From: Sphaerosporella brunnea
Taxonomy: Eukaryota; Ascomycota; Pezizomycetes; Pezizales; Pyronemataceae
Assembly: GCA_008704415.1 (NCBI GenBank)
Contig: VXIS01000256.1
Location: 1-64,000, forward strand
Length of the DNA: 64,000 nucleotides
Direction of reading: 5' to 3'
Position numbers and translations under genes: made by a program. Shown piece after piece: positions 9,878 to 21,045 of this stretch; positions within the stretch are counted from its first letter, which is position 1; each line of letters begins with the position of its first letter. The notes under the pieces were generated by a model. It was given only the letters and a program-made list of their open reading frames with translations. It made no database searches and was not told the origin of the DNA.

Positions 9878-11339
9878 CTAAAGCGTAGGAACTTGAAATG
9901 GTAGTTTAGCAATTCCCAAGGCATACGCTACTCGACGTTCTTCTTTGCGGCCCAACCACACCTCTTGGGATGATGGCTTGTCATCACAGCGTGCATCAAT
10001 CGTGTGAATGACCTTATCGTAACGACGAGACAAGGCATCGGCAATATCGTTTTTCGAATCTGGCCAATATTTGAGGCTAAAATCGTAACCCAACAAGGTT
10101 GCAAAGTAGGTCATCTGCCGCTGGGTAAGGCGTTGAGACAGTAGATGTTGGATGCTGTGATGGTCCGTGTAAACAGTAAATCGTGCCTGCTGTAAATAGT
10201 AATGCCAATGAAGAACGGCCTCCTCAATGGCTAAACGTTGGCAATCATAAGCCCCATAATTGCGTTGCGCCGGTGTCAACTGTTGGGAATAGAAAGCAAT
10301 GGTTCGCTCCACTTCCTTTCCATCCACATGATGATTTTGCATAAGGACGGCCCCTACCGCATTTTGTGACGCATCTGTTCGTACAATGTATTCTCCATCC
10401 TGTGTTGGGATTGCCAGTACTGGGGCATGTGTGACCAAGTATTTGAGCTATATGAACCCATCCTCACAGGCTTTCGTCCATGTGAATTAATTGGGTTTTG
10501 CCGTTGACGTTGTATAGAGTGGTCTAGCCACGTCTGCAATTCCAGGCACAAATTTCCGGTAGTAACCCACTAAGCCCAGAAAGCTCTTAACCGCTCGTGG
10601 CGAGGCTGGAGTAGTCCATTTTGAGACTGCGGCAGCCTTTGTTGCATCGACATGCATGCCATCGCCGTGAAGGTGGAAGCCAAGCAAATCCAAGCCATCT
10701 GCAAAGAACTCACATTTACGACATTCCAACTTCATTCCGAATGTACGCAATATGCGGAGTACTTGCCGTACGTGCTGATTGTGCTCTTCCAAATGTATTA
10801 GAGTGTACCAAGATGTTGTCCAAATACACCTTGATGAAGCTCCGTAAGTGTGGGTTTGCCTGAAGAATTTCGTCCATCCAACGCATAAAAAAGGCAGGTG
10901 CATTCGCCAACCCAAAGGGGTTAACCGTCCACTCAAATAGCCCGAATCTTGTAATGAAGGCTGTTTTGTGGCGGTCCTCCTCGACAATACCCAGTTAATT
11001 GTAACCGCTTGCGAGGTCCATTTTGGAAAAGACGCGGGCAACTTTCAGGCCATGCATAAGGTCATCAATTAATGGAAGTGGGTAGCGGTCTTTTTTCGTA
11101 AGTTTGTTGAGTTCTCGATAATCGATGACCATCTGTAGCTTTGTCAGGCTTCCATGCGGTCCCTTCTTTGGGACCAAGAATACAGGGGCACAAAATGAGG
11201 AAGATGATGGCCCAATCCATCCCATTTCAAGTGCAATCGTGAAGACGTTCACCAATTCCTTGGTTTCAGCGCGGGATAGTCTGTATGGGTTTTGAAACGG
11301 TGTTCCGGCGTTGTTGACCAATTCAATATGCATTTCCAC
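9878..11339 (-). pseudogene. outer gypsy reverse transcriptase and RNase H
   Basis: Reverse transcriptase begins in 11339-10995 (VIDYRELNKLTKKDRYPLP, DLASGYN) and ends at a TAA directly after GYN, where Gln is usual. It continues in two other frames (FGMKLECRKCEFF, SFLGLVGYYRKF). The catalytic box near 10830 reads YLDNILVHS instead of YLDD, so the second catalytic Asp is Asn. RNase H (10438-9878) has RTDASQNAVGAVL and HHSIQHLL. Gln-to-stop and Asp-to-Asn both fit C-to-T or G-to-A transitions. Confidence 0.9.
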
Positions 11340-11645
11340 AGCCTTGCCGTCCTTCCATCAAATGGGTATCTCTTTCAGTGCCTCGAAGACATCTGTAAAG
11401 TCCTCAGCCAAGCCCTGCACCAAGGCAGCCCGTGTATCATGATCCTTCTCCATTCCCACGTTAAAGGCGTGCTTCTCCATTTCTTCTGGGGGTTGAATGT
11501 TGCGTAGGCAAACCAGGGAGGCACCCTTCTTTTTTCGAGTGTCCCGATCCAATGCACCACCTCCCCATACAACCTGAACCATGCTGAGTATTGCGTTGAT
11601 GGAATCCATATCGTTGTTGGTTTTTCTTCGAAATCCATTGCCTTC

Positions 11646-12151
11646 TCATGGCCGTAATCCCAACAACATTCCAGTCCATAATGTATTAGGTATCGTTGAT
11701 TTGTTGGCAGCAGTTTCATCCGTGTCAGCCTCCTTCTGATTTAATTGCTTTCGAGCATGGATCCAGATTGCATTGCACTCGTAGTCGATGTTATGACAAC
11801 CGTTCATCTCTGTGTACCAAGGCTTTCCAAGAATAACGTTGTATTCATCCATGTCAATTACTGTGATGCATCGTTCGCATTGATGCCCACTGAGCCAGAG
11901 GTTGACAAGTATCTGCTAGTGTTTCATGCTGACAGGCTTTTTTTCTGTTACCACCTTGACCCGTACCATCTTGCCGGTGTTGACGATTTCTCCAGTACCT
12001 TGTGAAACCAAAGAATTCGCCATCGTCCGACCCACAAAATAATCCCATGCACGGTTATCAAACAATGTATATTCTGCTCTGTTACTTCTGTTACTACTAA
12101 TACCATCACACCATCGTATTTGTGCATTAAATTGAAGGAGATTGTGTGCAT
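11646..12151 (-). pseudogene. outer gypsy protease region
   Basis: Minus-strand fragments in overlapping frames include DYFVGRTMANSLVSQ near 12040-11995 and MDEYNVILGKPWYTE (11852 onward). The latter resembles the conserved ILG-x-PW motif at the end of gypsy proteases. The DSG active-site triplet was not found intact. A linker to the reverse transcriptase covers 11645-11340. Confidence 0.6.
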
Positions 12152-12166
12152 TTTGATCGTCTCAGG

Positions 12167-13026
12167 TTAGTACAAAAAAGTTCTCGCACCGCCTCTTTCG
12201 CACTCTCCGGTAATGTAGTAGTAACAGTCGGCAAAACGGGAGTAGGCACAGCTACTGCTCACCGCCGCCATTTGCCGCCTCCGCTCCCTTCGTTTCCATC
12301 TCAACAAAGGTCTTTGAGCCTGTCGTCTTGATCTCGGTAGCATTGACTTGGGGTCCAAGCCTGGTCCTCCGTTGCTTGCCTTTTGCGGACAGTTCTTGCG
12401 AATATGTCCCGACTTCTTGCAGCTCCAGCATTCCCGAGTTGCCTCGTATGCCTGCTGCATTGTTGAACTGAGACTGGAACTGGCAGTTGAGTTTCCGGGT
12501 TTCTTTTTCTCGAACTTTTTGTTGAACCCCATTTTGGTGAAGTTTGCTTCCATTAACTGGTTCACCAACCGAGTCAGGTTCATCTGCCAATGCGTGGCAT
12601 CGGGGTCTGCAGCGGGTGGAGTGGGACCGCTGCGAGCAATATCACGGGTGAAATAATGATAGATCCTCTCATTTAAGCCCTCTATCACCTGATCGTAGTT
12701 GCCCGGTCTGGAGCATCATCGCCGCATTGCTCAATATCAAACATTCACTTTTCGTAATCGATTGCCAGTTGCTGCTTTGAGCTTGCACGATTAAATTTCT
12801 TGATGCAAGCTCCAAGTAAGTCAGCGGAGGCCTCGCCTGGTGCCGGCTTGACATTGGATGCCAGGCGAAGGAACTCATCGTTGAAGGAGTCCATTTTGAC
12901 TGGTTTTCCCGATATTGCTAGGTCGTCCAACCCTCGAATCGCTTGCTGCTTAGCCGATGAGGGAATGTATCGGTCCTTCATCTCTTTTTTAAACGTATCA
13001 GAAGTGGATGTTGTATAAACGGCGGG
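12167..13026 (-). pseudogene. outer gypsy gag, 3' half
   Basis: Continues the gag that is interrupted at 13027. The block 13026-12745 encodes VYTTSTSDTFKKEMKDRYIP and downstream capsid-like helices. Block 12688-12167 holds one CCHC zinc knuckle (CWSCKKSGHIRKNC) near 12430-12390. Joining 13026 to 19904 restores one frame across the insertion (KWIP then AVYTT), which shows that the inner element landed in this gag. A stop and frame change lie near 12680-12745. Confidence 0.85.
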
Positions 13027-13420
13027 TGTCACTGCGCGAGTTTATTTACCCCCCCGTGGGTGGTTGTCACGTGGTGAGGTTCGGAAGTGGGGGTTGTTTG
13101 TGGTGTCGTGATGAGGCTCTGTAGAGAGGCTTAGTGGGATGGCTCCGAGCCGAGGTTATGTTTGGCTACCTTGTGGTACGGCGTACCGCGATCACGTGAT
13201 TGCTATAAGGGGCCTTCGCTTCCGCGTTGTTGTTTGTTTTCCTTTCCTCTTTACTGAACCTTCGTATGTCAATCTGAGTCCCTTCGTTCCAATCTGAATC
13301 CTGACCGTGCGCGTCGCACCTCTTCTCCTGCCTTCTGATCTTGTTCCCGCTCTTGTTCTTGTCCCCTCTGCACGCGAGTACCTTGGACCCTCCAGTCTGT
13401 TCTTGACCCTCTCTGTTACA
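13027..13420 (+). repeat. inner gypsy LTR A (outer 5' LTR)
   Basis: 394 bp, TGTCAC...GTTACA. Compared with LTR C it shows several C-to-T/G-to-A type differences, for example around 13166-13192 where GTGGCGCGGCGCACC has become GTGGTACGGCGTACC. The next bases (AGGTTCAGTCC) form a primer-binding site with one mismatch to that of LTR B. Confidence 0.9.
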
Positions 13421-13481
13421 CTAGGTTCAGTCCACCAAAGCCCAACCTACTCGCTCCGTCACCTCGTACCCCAGAAACACC

Positions 13482-13877
13482 ATGGCCACCTACCATGATC
13501 TCCGGATACCCCAGGAACTCTGGGTAGCCATTGAGACTGGCGCCCAAGCACCTCTGGAAGAAGGCTTCCCCCAAGAAGAGCGTGATCAACGCTTGTCCGA
13601 CTTTGCCCACATGGCTCGACAGCTCCTCGCCTGCGAAGCACCTGCAGACATGGAAGGGGAGGTGGATGAAACTCGTGCTGACATTCAGACGACCCAGATT
13701 GAACGCGATGCGGCTCGCACTGCCCTTGGTGCTGCCCAGCAGCAGGCACGGGACATGACCACCAAGCTTAACCAGGTCTTGACAATTGCCGCCGCTCAGG
13801 TTCGTGACAACCCAGAAGGTGGTGGTCAGTCAGGAGGGTTCCCCGATGCCCCCACCTTCAATGGTAGCAAGCCAGAG
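13482..13877 (+). pseudogene. truncated gag of the first inner gypsy copy
   Basis: Starts MATYHDLRIPQELW and matches the N-terminal 130 or so residues of the gag at 14468 with scattered substitutions. It stops matching at AAGCCAGAG (13877), where the next LTR starts. The rest of this copy is absent. Confidence 0.85.
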
Positions 13878-14388
13878 TGTCACGGCGCAAGTTGGATGGA
13901 GTCTTCCGACTAAGCTACCGGCTTTTACTCTCGATGGAATCGGCTGCAACTCTCAGATCTAAGACTTCAAAGGATGCTGATTCATTTGCTGCTCGCAGAT
14001 TTATCCCCCCGTGGATGGTTGCCACGTGGTGAGGTTCGGAAGTGGGGATTGCTTGTGGTGTCGTGATGAGGCTCTGTAGGGAGGCTCGGTGGGATGGCTC
14101 CGAGCCGAGGTTATGTTCGGCTACCACGTGGCGCGGCGCACCGCGCTCACGTAATTGCTATAAGGGGCCTTCGCTTCCGCTTTGTTGTTCGTTTTCCTTT
14201 CCTCTTTACTAAACCTTCGTATGTCAATCTGAGTACCTTCGTTCCAATCTGAATCCTGACCGTGCGCATCGCGCCTCTTGTCCTGCCTCTTGTCCTGTCT
14301 TTGGATCTTGTCCCAGCTCTCGTTCTTGTCCCCTCTGTACGCGAGTACCTTGGGCCCCTCCAGTCTGTTCTCGACCCTCTCCGTTACA
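13878..14388 (+). repeat. inner gypsy LTR B with about 107-bp insertion
   Basis: 511 bp, against 394-395 for LTRs A and C. The first 14 bases match the LTR start, then about 107 bp (13892-13998) are foreign to the other LTRs, and the LTR match resumes at ATTTATCCCCCCGTGG. The foreign part is open in one frame for its whole length (SMESAATLRSKTSKDADSF), but no function was recognised. Confidence 0.85.
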
Positions 14389-14389
14389 C

Positions 14390-14400
14390 TTGGTTCAGTC
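14390..14400 (+). other. primer-binding site of inner gypsy
   Basis: TGGTTCAGTCC lies two bases inside LTR B and would pair with a tRNA ending GGACTGAACCA. The equivalent at 13422 has one mismatch in its first base. Confidence 0.65.
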
Positions 14401-14467
14401 CACCAAAGTCTAACCTACTCGCTCTGTCTGTCACATCGCCACCTCCCCCTCCCACTCTTGCAACACC

Positions 14468-15739
14468 ATGGCCGCCTACCACGACCTCCGAATCCCCCAG
14501 GAGCTCTGGGCAGCCATCGAAACTGGCGCCCAGGCGCCCCCGGAAGAAGGCTTCCCCCAGGAAGAGCGCGATCAACGTTTGATCGACTTCGCCCATATGG
14601 CACAGCAACTCCTGGCCTGCGAAGCCCCACCCAACCTGGAGGAGGAGCTGGAGGAGACGCGTGCTGAGCTCCGGACAGCCCTTCTCGAACGCGATGCAGC
14701 CCGCACCGGCCTGGCCGCTGCCCAGCAGCAGGCAAGGGACCTCACGGCCGAACTGAATCAGGTCCTAGCAATCGCCGCCGCTCAGATGCGTGACCACCCC
14801 GAAGGAGGCACCCAGTCGGGTGGCTTCCCCGATGCACCGACCTTCGACGGTACCAAGCCCGAAGAGCTGAGGACCGGGATCCTACAGCTCCGCAACAAGC
14901 TTGCTACCCAGCCAACCCGTTACCCAACCGAACAAGCCCGTCTTCGGTACGCCTTCAACCGCCTGTCAGGAGCAGCTTTGAACCAGTTGCGCTCTTATGC
15001 CGATGAAGACACCGGGGATATCACCCTGGACTCCCTCAACGATCTGTTGACCATCCTCCGACAGGCCTATGACGACCCCGACCGCTCTCGAACCGCTGCT
15101 CGTGAAATTCGCCGTCTCCGTCAACGAAGCCTGCCATTCTCCACCTATCTGGCCGACTTCCGCCGCCTCATGGGAGACCTTAACTGGGACGAAGTCGCCC
15201 AGAAAGACCAACTTTATGAAGGCTTGTCGGAAGAGATGAAGGACGCTCTCCTGCACCGAGCAGCCTCCAATGACACCTAGGCAGCCTTCGTTAACCTTTG
15301 CCAGGACGTGGACAACCGGATCCGTGCCCGAGCAGAGAAACGTAAGCCCTCATCGTCTCGCCCCACCGTCACTACCACCAACCACCGAAGCACCACTCGC
15401 CCCCATGCACCATCCTCATCCACTGCCACTGCCCCTGCAACCACAGGCAACCACCCCACCAACTCGAACAGTGGAAACTATGGCCCGGCCCCAATGGAGC
15501 TCTCAGCTGCCCGGCGTGAGGCCGAGCGCCAGAGGATCCGGGAAGAGAGAATGGCAAAGGGGCAGTGTACCTACTGTGGATCGGATCAACACTTCCTCCT
15601 CGATTGCCCTCGCCGGCTGGCTGCTGAGGCTCGTCGTGTCCGTGCTGCCGAGGCGTCGCTGGTAGCCACAGCTACCCCTACTGCTCAGCCCTCGGAAAAC
15701 CTCACCCCCACCTCCGACGCCCAACCGTCGGAAAACTAG
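14468..15739 (+). pseudogene. inner gypsy gag with one internal amber stop
   Basis: Starts MAAYHDLRIPQELW. A helical, Gln/Ala/Glu-rich region (about residues 55-115, coiled-coil like) is followed by the capsid-like part. TAG at 15278-15280 interrupts the frame (ASNDT-stop-AAFVNLCQ), which otherwise stays open to 15739. CAG to TAG at a CpA site would explain it. The C-terminal part has a Ser/Thr-rich linker and a CCHC knuckle (CTYCGSDQHFLLDC) near 15570-15610. Confidence 0.9.
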
Positions 15740-15768
15740 CTGTCCCATGCCGCAAGGTTGGCACCGCC

Positions 15769-16431
15769 ATGGGACGTCCAGCATCTTCTTCGTCTTTTCC
15801 TTGTTGTCACGGCTCTCGGGCCCGTAGGTCGGACAGCCTTTCCTTGTCTTCGGTAGCTCTGTCAAATCAAGGTGTGGAGGAGGAATCAATGGATGGAAAC
15901 CATCTCGTAGTTACGTGTTCCCTCTCCGATAGTGATAACCAGATCCAAACCCACGCACTGATTGACTGTGGAGCCACTGGTTTTGCTTTCATCGACGAAG
16001 AATTTGCTCGCCAACATCATTTTCCCCAGTATGCACTACGCGTTCCTCGCGCCCTCAAGGTTATAGACGGTAGACCCATCTCGTCCGGGGACATCACCCA
16101 CATTGTCAAGGTGGGGATGTCGATCGGCGGTCACCATGAGACGTTGCCTGCCTTCGTCACCAAGCTCGGCCACTACCCTCTGATCCTGGGCATCCCTTGG
16201 ATGCGGCACCATGGAGTGTCAATCCGCTTTGCCTCAAACGACGTCTCCTTCGACTCCCCTTCGCTGCGTCGCACACAGGACAACACTCAAGCCGACAAGC
16301 ATCAAAGGAGTGACGCCCCCTACCCAGTCCCTAGACATTGCAATAGTGTCGGCCACCTCCTTCCAACGTCTGGTCAAAAACAAGAAACAGCGATACGGCC
16401 AGCTCCAGCTTTTCTCCCTATCGTTGTATGA
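15769..16431 (+). pseudogene. inner gypsy aspartic protease
   Basis: The frame from 15769 encodes THALIDCGATGFAFI, with the catalytic Asp at residue 66 (DCGAT, a known variant of DSGAT), and LILGIPWMRHHG near residue 145, the usual gypsy protease end. The frame runs out of family match near 16255, where the match moves into the 16211 frame. It begins 30 bases after the gag stop, in a different frame from gag. Confidence 0.85.
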
Positions 16432-19400
16432 AATCAACAAGGCGTTGGAGCGTAAGGTGATCGACAAGGGGGATCTAAAGTCACTGGTCCCTCCGCAGTA
16501 CCACGAGTTTCTACCCCTCTTTTCGAAAGCGGTAGCCAATCACCTACCCCCCCACCGGCCCTACGACCACAAGATACCATTCAAGGAGGGGTTTGAACCC
16601 CCCTTTGGCCCCCTATACTCTCTGTCTCGCCCCGAGCTGGAAGCCCTAAAGGCCTGGTTGGAGGAAAACCTATCGAAAGGATTCATCAGGGCCTCCTCCT
16701 CACCCGCCGGTGCCCCAATCCTCTTCGTCAAGAAGGGGGATGGATCCTTACGCCTGGTGGTTGACTACCGAGGTCTCAATGAAGGAACGATCCAAAACAG
16801 GTATCCGCTCCCGTTGGTACGAGAGACACTGATGAGGCTCTCCAAGGCTCGCTGGTTTAGCAAGTTGGACGTCCGCGGAGCTTACAACCTAATCCAAATG
16901 GCAGAGGGTGAGGAGTGGAAAACTGCATTCAGAACCCGATATGGACTATTCCCATCCCTGGTGATGCCATTCGGTCTTACCAACGCCCCTGCTGACTTCC
17001 AACGCTTTATCAATGATACCCTCTCACCGTTCTTGGACCGCTTCGCCTCTGCCTACTTGGATGACATTTTGATCCACTCGCGTACCCTAAAAGAGCACCA
17101 AGACCACCTCCGACAGGTCCTTCGTCGGCTTTCGGAAGCCGGACTGCACCTCAAACCGGACAAATGCGAGTTTCACCGACGAGAGGTCAAGTATCTAGGA
17201 CTCATTATCGGCATCGACGGCATACGGATGGACCCAGACAAGGTCGAAGCAGTGAGAGCTTGGCCAACCCAGGAGAAGCTGAAAAACGTCAGAGCCTTCC
17301 TTGGATTTGCCAACTTTTACCGTCAATTCATACGCTCCTACTCACAGGTAGTGCGGCCACTCACCCGTCTGACTCAGAAGGACGTGCCATTTCAATGGAC
17401 CAAAACCGAACAGGAAGCCTTTGACAGCCTGAAGACGTGCTTCACCACCGCTCCAGTCCTTCGCCGCTTTGACCACGACCGTGACGTCGTCGTTGAGACC
17501 GACGCCTCAAACTACGTCTCCGCTGGCATCCTATCACAATACGACGACGACGGCGTCCTCCACCCTGTTGCGTACTTCTCTAAGAAGCATTCCCCTGCAG
17601 AATGCAACTACGAGATCTACGACAAGGAGTTGATGGCTATCGTCCGGGCGTTTGAGGAATGGCGACCGGAACTCCAATCCGTGGAGAATCCAGTCCAGGT
17701 GCTCACCGATCACAAGAACTTGGAGTATTTTACGACCACCAAGCTCCTGAATCGACGTCAAGCCCGTTGGTCTCAGTTCCTATCGCAGTTCAACTTCAAG
17801 AGCGTCTACCGTCCTGGAAAGTCCGGTGGGAAGCCGGACTCACTAACTCGCAGATCAGGAGATCTGCCTAAGGAGGGGGATGAGCGCACGACTGAAAATT
17901 TTTCCGTCGTCATAAAGCCCCACCAGATCGTCCACCTCCTGGCCGATGGCCCGGCGGCACAGCCTCCACTACCCCTAGGAGACGAAGCAGTGACACTTGC
18001 CCGCCTGTTTCAAGAAGCTTACGATGCGGACCCGTTTCCGTCTCAGGTCCTCCGGATGTTGCAAGACGGAGTCCGCTATAGCCGCCGGATCACGTTGGCA
18101 GAATGCGCCCAAGAAAGAGATCGTCTCACCTATAGAGGTAAGCTTTACGTGCCCGAATACGAGCCCCTCCGGCTGCACCTGATGCAACAACACCAAGATG
18201 CCCCCGTTGCTGGCCACCCAGGAAGATCCAAAACCTTGGAGCTGCTTTGTCGTACCTACCATTGGCCAAAGATGCGGCAGGACGTAGAACGGTATGTCCG
18301 CAACTACCATGTCTGCTAACGCTCTGAGACCGGTTGTCAACCTCCTTACGGCATCTTACAACCCCTCCCTATCCCGGAACGTCCTTGGCAGGACATCTCA
18401 ATGGACTTCGTCACTGAGCTCCCGTGGTCACAAGGCTGCGATGCTATTTGGGTTGTGGTCGACCGCCTTACGAAGGAACGTCACCTGATTCCTTGCCGGA
18501 CCAATGTCGATGCGGCCGGACTGGCTGATCTCTTTATCCAACACGTATTCCGTCTCCACGGCCTACCGCTTACGATCATCTCCGACCGTGGACCGCAGTT
18601 CGCATCGGACTTCTGGGAACGCATCTGTGTCAGACTGGGTATAGAGCGTCGGCTCTCGACAGCCTTCCACCCCCAAACGGACGGACAGACTGAACGGATC
18701 AATGCGGTAATGGAGCAGTACCTCCGAGCATATGTCAACTATCTCCAGGATGACTGGGCCAATTGGCTGCGGTTGGCCGAATTCGCAACCAACAACCAGG
18801 CATCGGAGGCTCATGGCTCCTCTCCCTTCTTTGCTAACAAGGGGTTTGACCCTCGTTACCAGTTTGACTTGTCCCCTGCGGCCCCCAACAATGTTGACGA
18901 TCGCAGAGCCTTGACCACCGCCAGGACGTTGTTCGAAATCCATTCGCACCTCCGCACGGAACTCCTACGGGTCCAGATGAGATATCAGGACAACGCCGAC
19001 CAGCACCGCATACCGGCTCCTGATTATCAGGTCGGACACAAGGTCTGGCTTGATGCTCGGAATTGGAAGACTCGACGTCCAGCCAGTAAGCTGTACAATA
19101 AGCGTCACGGCCCGTTTGAGGTTACCGAGAAGGTCTCGGCATACGCCTACCGCCTCCGGCTCCGTGAAGATATGCATGTCCACCCAGTCTTCCACGTCTC
19201 CCTTCTGGAACCGGCACCCGATGATCCTTACCCGGAACAACAACAGGACCAACCTCCTCCGCTGGACATTGAGGGCAAGCAGGAGTGGTTCGTCGATCGG
19301 ATATTGGACTCCCGATTGCATGGACGGTGGCGTAAGCTTCAGTATTTGGTCAAGTGGACCGGCTACAATCGGCCGAAGTGGGAACCAGCCGAGATGGTCA

Positions 19401-19474
19401 ATGGTCTGGAAGCTATCAATCACTTCCACGAGGCCTATCCGGACAAGCCGGGGCCTCTGCCAAAAGATAAATGA
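16211..19474 (+). pseudogene. inner gypsy Pol: RT, RNase H, integrase, chromodomain
   Basis: The frame is open to TAA at 18317-18319 and again to 19474 in the same frame, so a single nonsense codon separates the halves. Reverse transcriptase has LRLVVDYRGLN, KLDVRGAYN and intact YLDDILIHS (about residue 283). RNase H has VVETDASNYVSAGILS. The integrase zinc site reads HP...NYHVC, with Tyr in place of the first Cys, then the stop (CAA to TAA would fit). The integrase core has D62 and E98 counted from ATG 18401, a DD35E spacing. The C-terminus carries a chromodomain (LQYLVKWTGYNRPKWEP). Three transitions appear to be the main lesions besides the frameshift to the protease. Confidence 0.92.
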
Positions 19475-19491
19475 GCTTCGCCGGAGCTCCA

Positions 19492-19508
19492 CCTTGGGAG
19501 GGGGATAC
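19492..19508 (+). other. polypurine tract of inner gypsy
   Basis: CTTGGGAGGGGGATAC directly precedes LTR C, the expected plus-strand primer. Confidence 0.75.
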
Positions 19509-19903
19509 TGTCACGGTGCGAGTTTATTTACCCCCCCGGGGGTGGTTGTCACGTGGTGAGGTTCGGAAGTGGGGGTTGTTTGTGGTGTTGTGATTAGGCT
19601 CTGTAGGGAGGCTCGGTTGGATGGCTCCGAGCCAAGGTTATGATTGGCTACCACGTGGCGCGGCGCACCGCGATCACGTGATTGCTATAAGGGGCCTTCG
19701 CTTCCGCTTTGTTGTTTGTTTTCCTTTCCTCTTTACTGAACCTTCGTATGTCAATCTGAGTACCTTCGTTTCAATCTGAATTCTGACCGTGCGCGCAGCG
19801 CCTCTTGTCCTGCCTTCGGATCTTGTTCCCGCTCTTGTTCTTGTCCCCTCTGTACGCGAGTACCTTGAGCCCCTCCGGTCTGTTCTTGACCCTCTCCGTT
19901 ACA
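19509..19903 (+). repeat. inner gypsy LTR C (3' LTR)
   Basis: 395 bp, TGTCACGGTGCG...CTCCGTTACA, colinear with LTR A and with LTR B outside its insertion. The outer gypsy gag resumes after the duplicated CCGGG. Confidence 0.92.
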
Positions 19904-20713
19904 CCGGGAATCCACTTATTATTTGCCCACTGTAGAGCTACGGGGTATGTTGCCATGGCAGGGTTGCGTAGCCGCATCATCCCAGCGTTCAACCAAACTC
20001 TGGTGTCAAGTGGTACCTCAATCCACAAAGACTGAGTACTAGCTTCGCGCAAGCCAGGTTCCATGGCCGTCAGGCAATCATTAATCGCCGCAAAACTCGT
20101 ATCGCCGTCATAGGTAGGCAGGTTGATATCTTTGACTCCGAAGATTCGCGGGTCCAAACCTGTTGTCCTGGTAAAAAGGGTGTTCGTATTCACCATCGGT
20201 TGGCACATCTGACGGTGTAGGTCAAGCAGTTCAGCATTTAGCCTGCTTACTTCCTGTGTCTTTTCGTCCAGTTCCTCCTTTCCCTTTTTCAGTTCCTCTT
20301 GAACATGTCAGCGCGAGGTCGTCTCGCGATCAACAAGGTAAAGTCCTTCACGCACCATATCAGCAAGGGCTTCATTGTAAAGAATGTTTTTTTCGTAATT
20401 CTTCTTCACTAATCATGGTCGGGTCGGTCTTCAAGCTGAACCCCATGCAGACTGTATTGTATCGAAACTTATGAAACTCCGTAGTGCGCTGATCTTTGGG
20501 AACCTCTAGGAAGTTGAATTTCCAGTTCGCCGTTGTTGAAGTTCCACAGTCAACGACAAGTGCCTTTCCCTTGCCCTTGTCGCTCAGTGAGATCTTGGAG
20601 GAGCCGGCTGGGAGCGGGCCAAAGTACAGCTGTAGTCGGTTGGCGGCATCGATCATTGACCCGCTGGTATAGTGGAGCGGGTCTGGGGCGGGGCCAGCCA
20701 CTGGAGTCATCAT
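19904..20713 (-). pseudogene. outer gypsy gag, 5' half
   Basis: Minus-strand reading starts near 20713 (MMTPVAGPAPDPLHYTSG), runs to a stop at 20372, changes frame at a run of A/T near 20385 (NEALADMVREGLYLVD), meets a TGA near 20311, and continues with a charged coiled-coil stretch (EELKKGKEELDEKTQEVSRL) and the capsid-like part (LWIEVPLDTRVWLNAGMM) up to the insertion at 19903. It is one gag with 12167-13026. Confidence 0.8.
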
Positions 20714-20714
20714 C

Positions 20715-20897
20715 GTGGGTTGTTGTCGGGGTCGTAGATGTTGTCGGGGTCGTGGTGGTTGTCGGGGGCGTGGTGGTTGTCGGGGTTGCGGTCAGGGTCG
20801 TGGTCGAAGTCGTGGTCGTGGTATCCTTCTGATTCACTGCTGCAAGGTCGTGGTCGAGGTCGCGGTCGTGGTTGCAGTCACGGTCGTGGTTGTGGTT

Positions 20898-20939
<42 letters not shown>

Positions 20940-20990
20940 AGTCTTGGTCGGGGTCGTGGTCGTGGTCGTGGTCGCGGAATTTTGTCAGGC
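20715..20990. repeat. GTGGTC-type microsatellite in outer gypsy leader/gag
   Basis: Degenerate runs of GTCGTG and GTGGTC fill this stretch, longest at 20880-20940. On the minus strand they would encode Thr-rich, Asp-His or Arg-Pro repeats depending on frame. Likely replication slippage between primer site and gag. Confidence 0.85.
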
Positions 20991-21032
20991 GCACTGCTCG
21001 CCCGGATCGTAGATTCTGGAACCGGGCTTAAA

Positions 21033-21045
21033 GTGCTGCTACCAG
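21033..21045 (-). other. primer-binding site of outer gypsy
   Basis: The minus strand directly inside the 5' LTR reads CTGGTAGCAGCAC. TGGTAGCAGCAC would pair with a tRNA ending GTGCTGCTACCA. I cannot name the tRNA without a search. Confidence 0.65.

Larger units (their letters stand above)
13027..19903 (+). mobile_element. inner Ty3/gypsy chromovirus, three-LTR composite
   Basis: Structure: LTR A, primer site, truncated gag, LTR B, primer site, gag, protease, RT, RNase H, integrase with chromodomain, LTR C. The flanking 5-mers are GCGGG (13022-13026) and CCGGG (19904-19908), four of five identical, so LTRs A and C bound one target duplication. The simplest history is that a second copy inserted into the first copy's gag at 13877/13878, and recombination between the 3' LTRs then removed the rest of the first copy. 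The composite lies in the outer gypsy gag. Confidence 0.9.
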
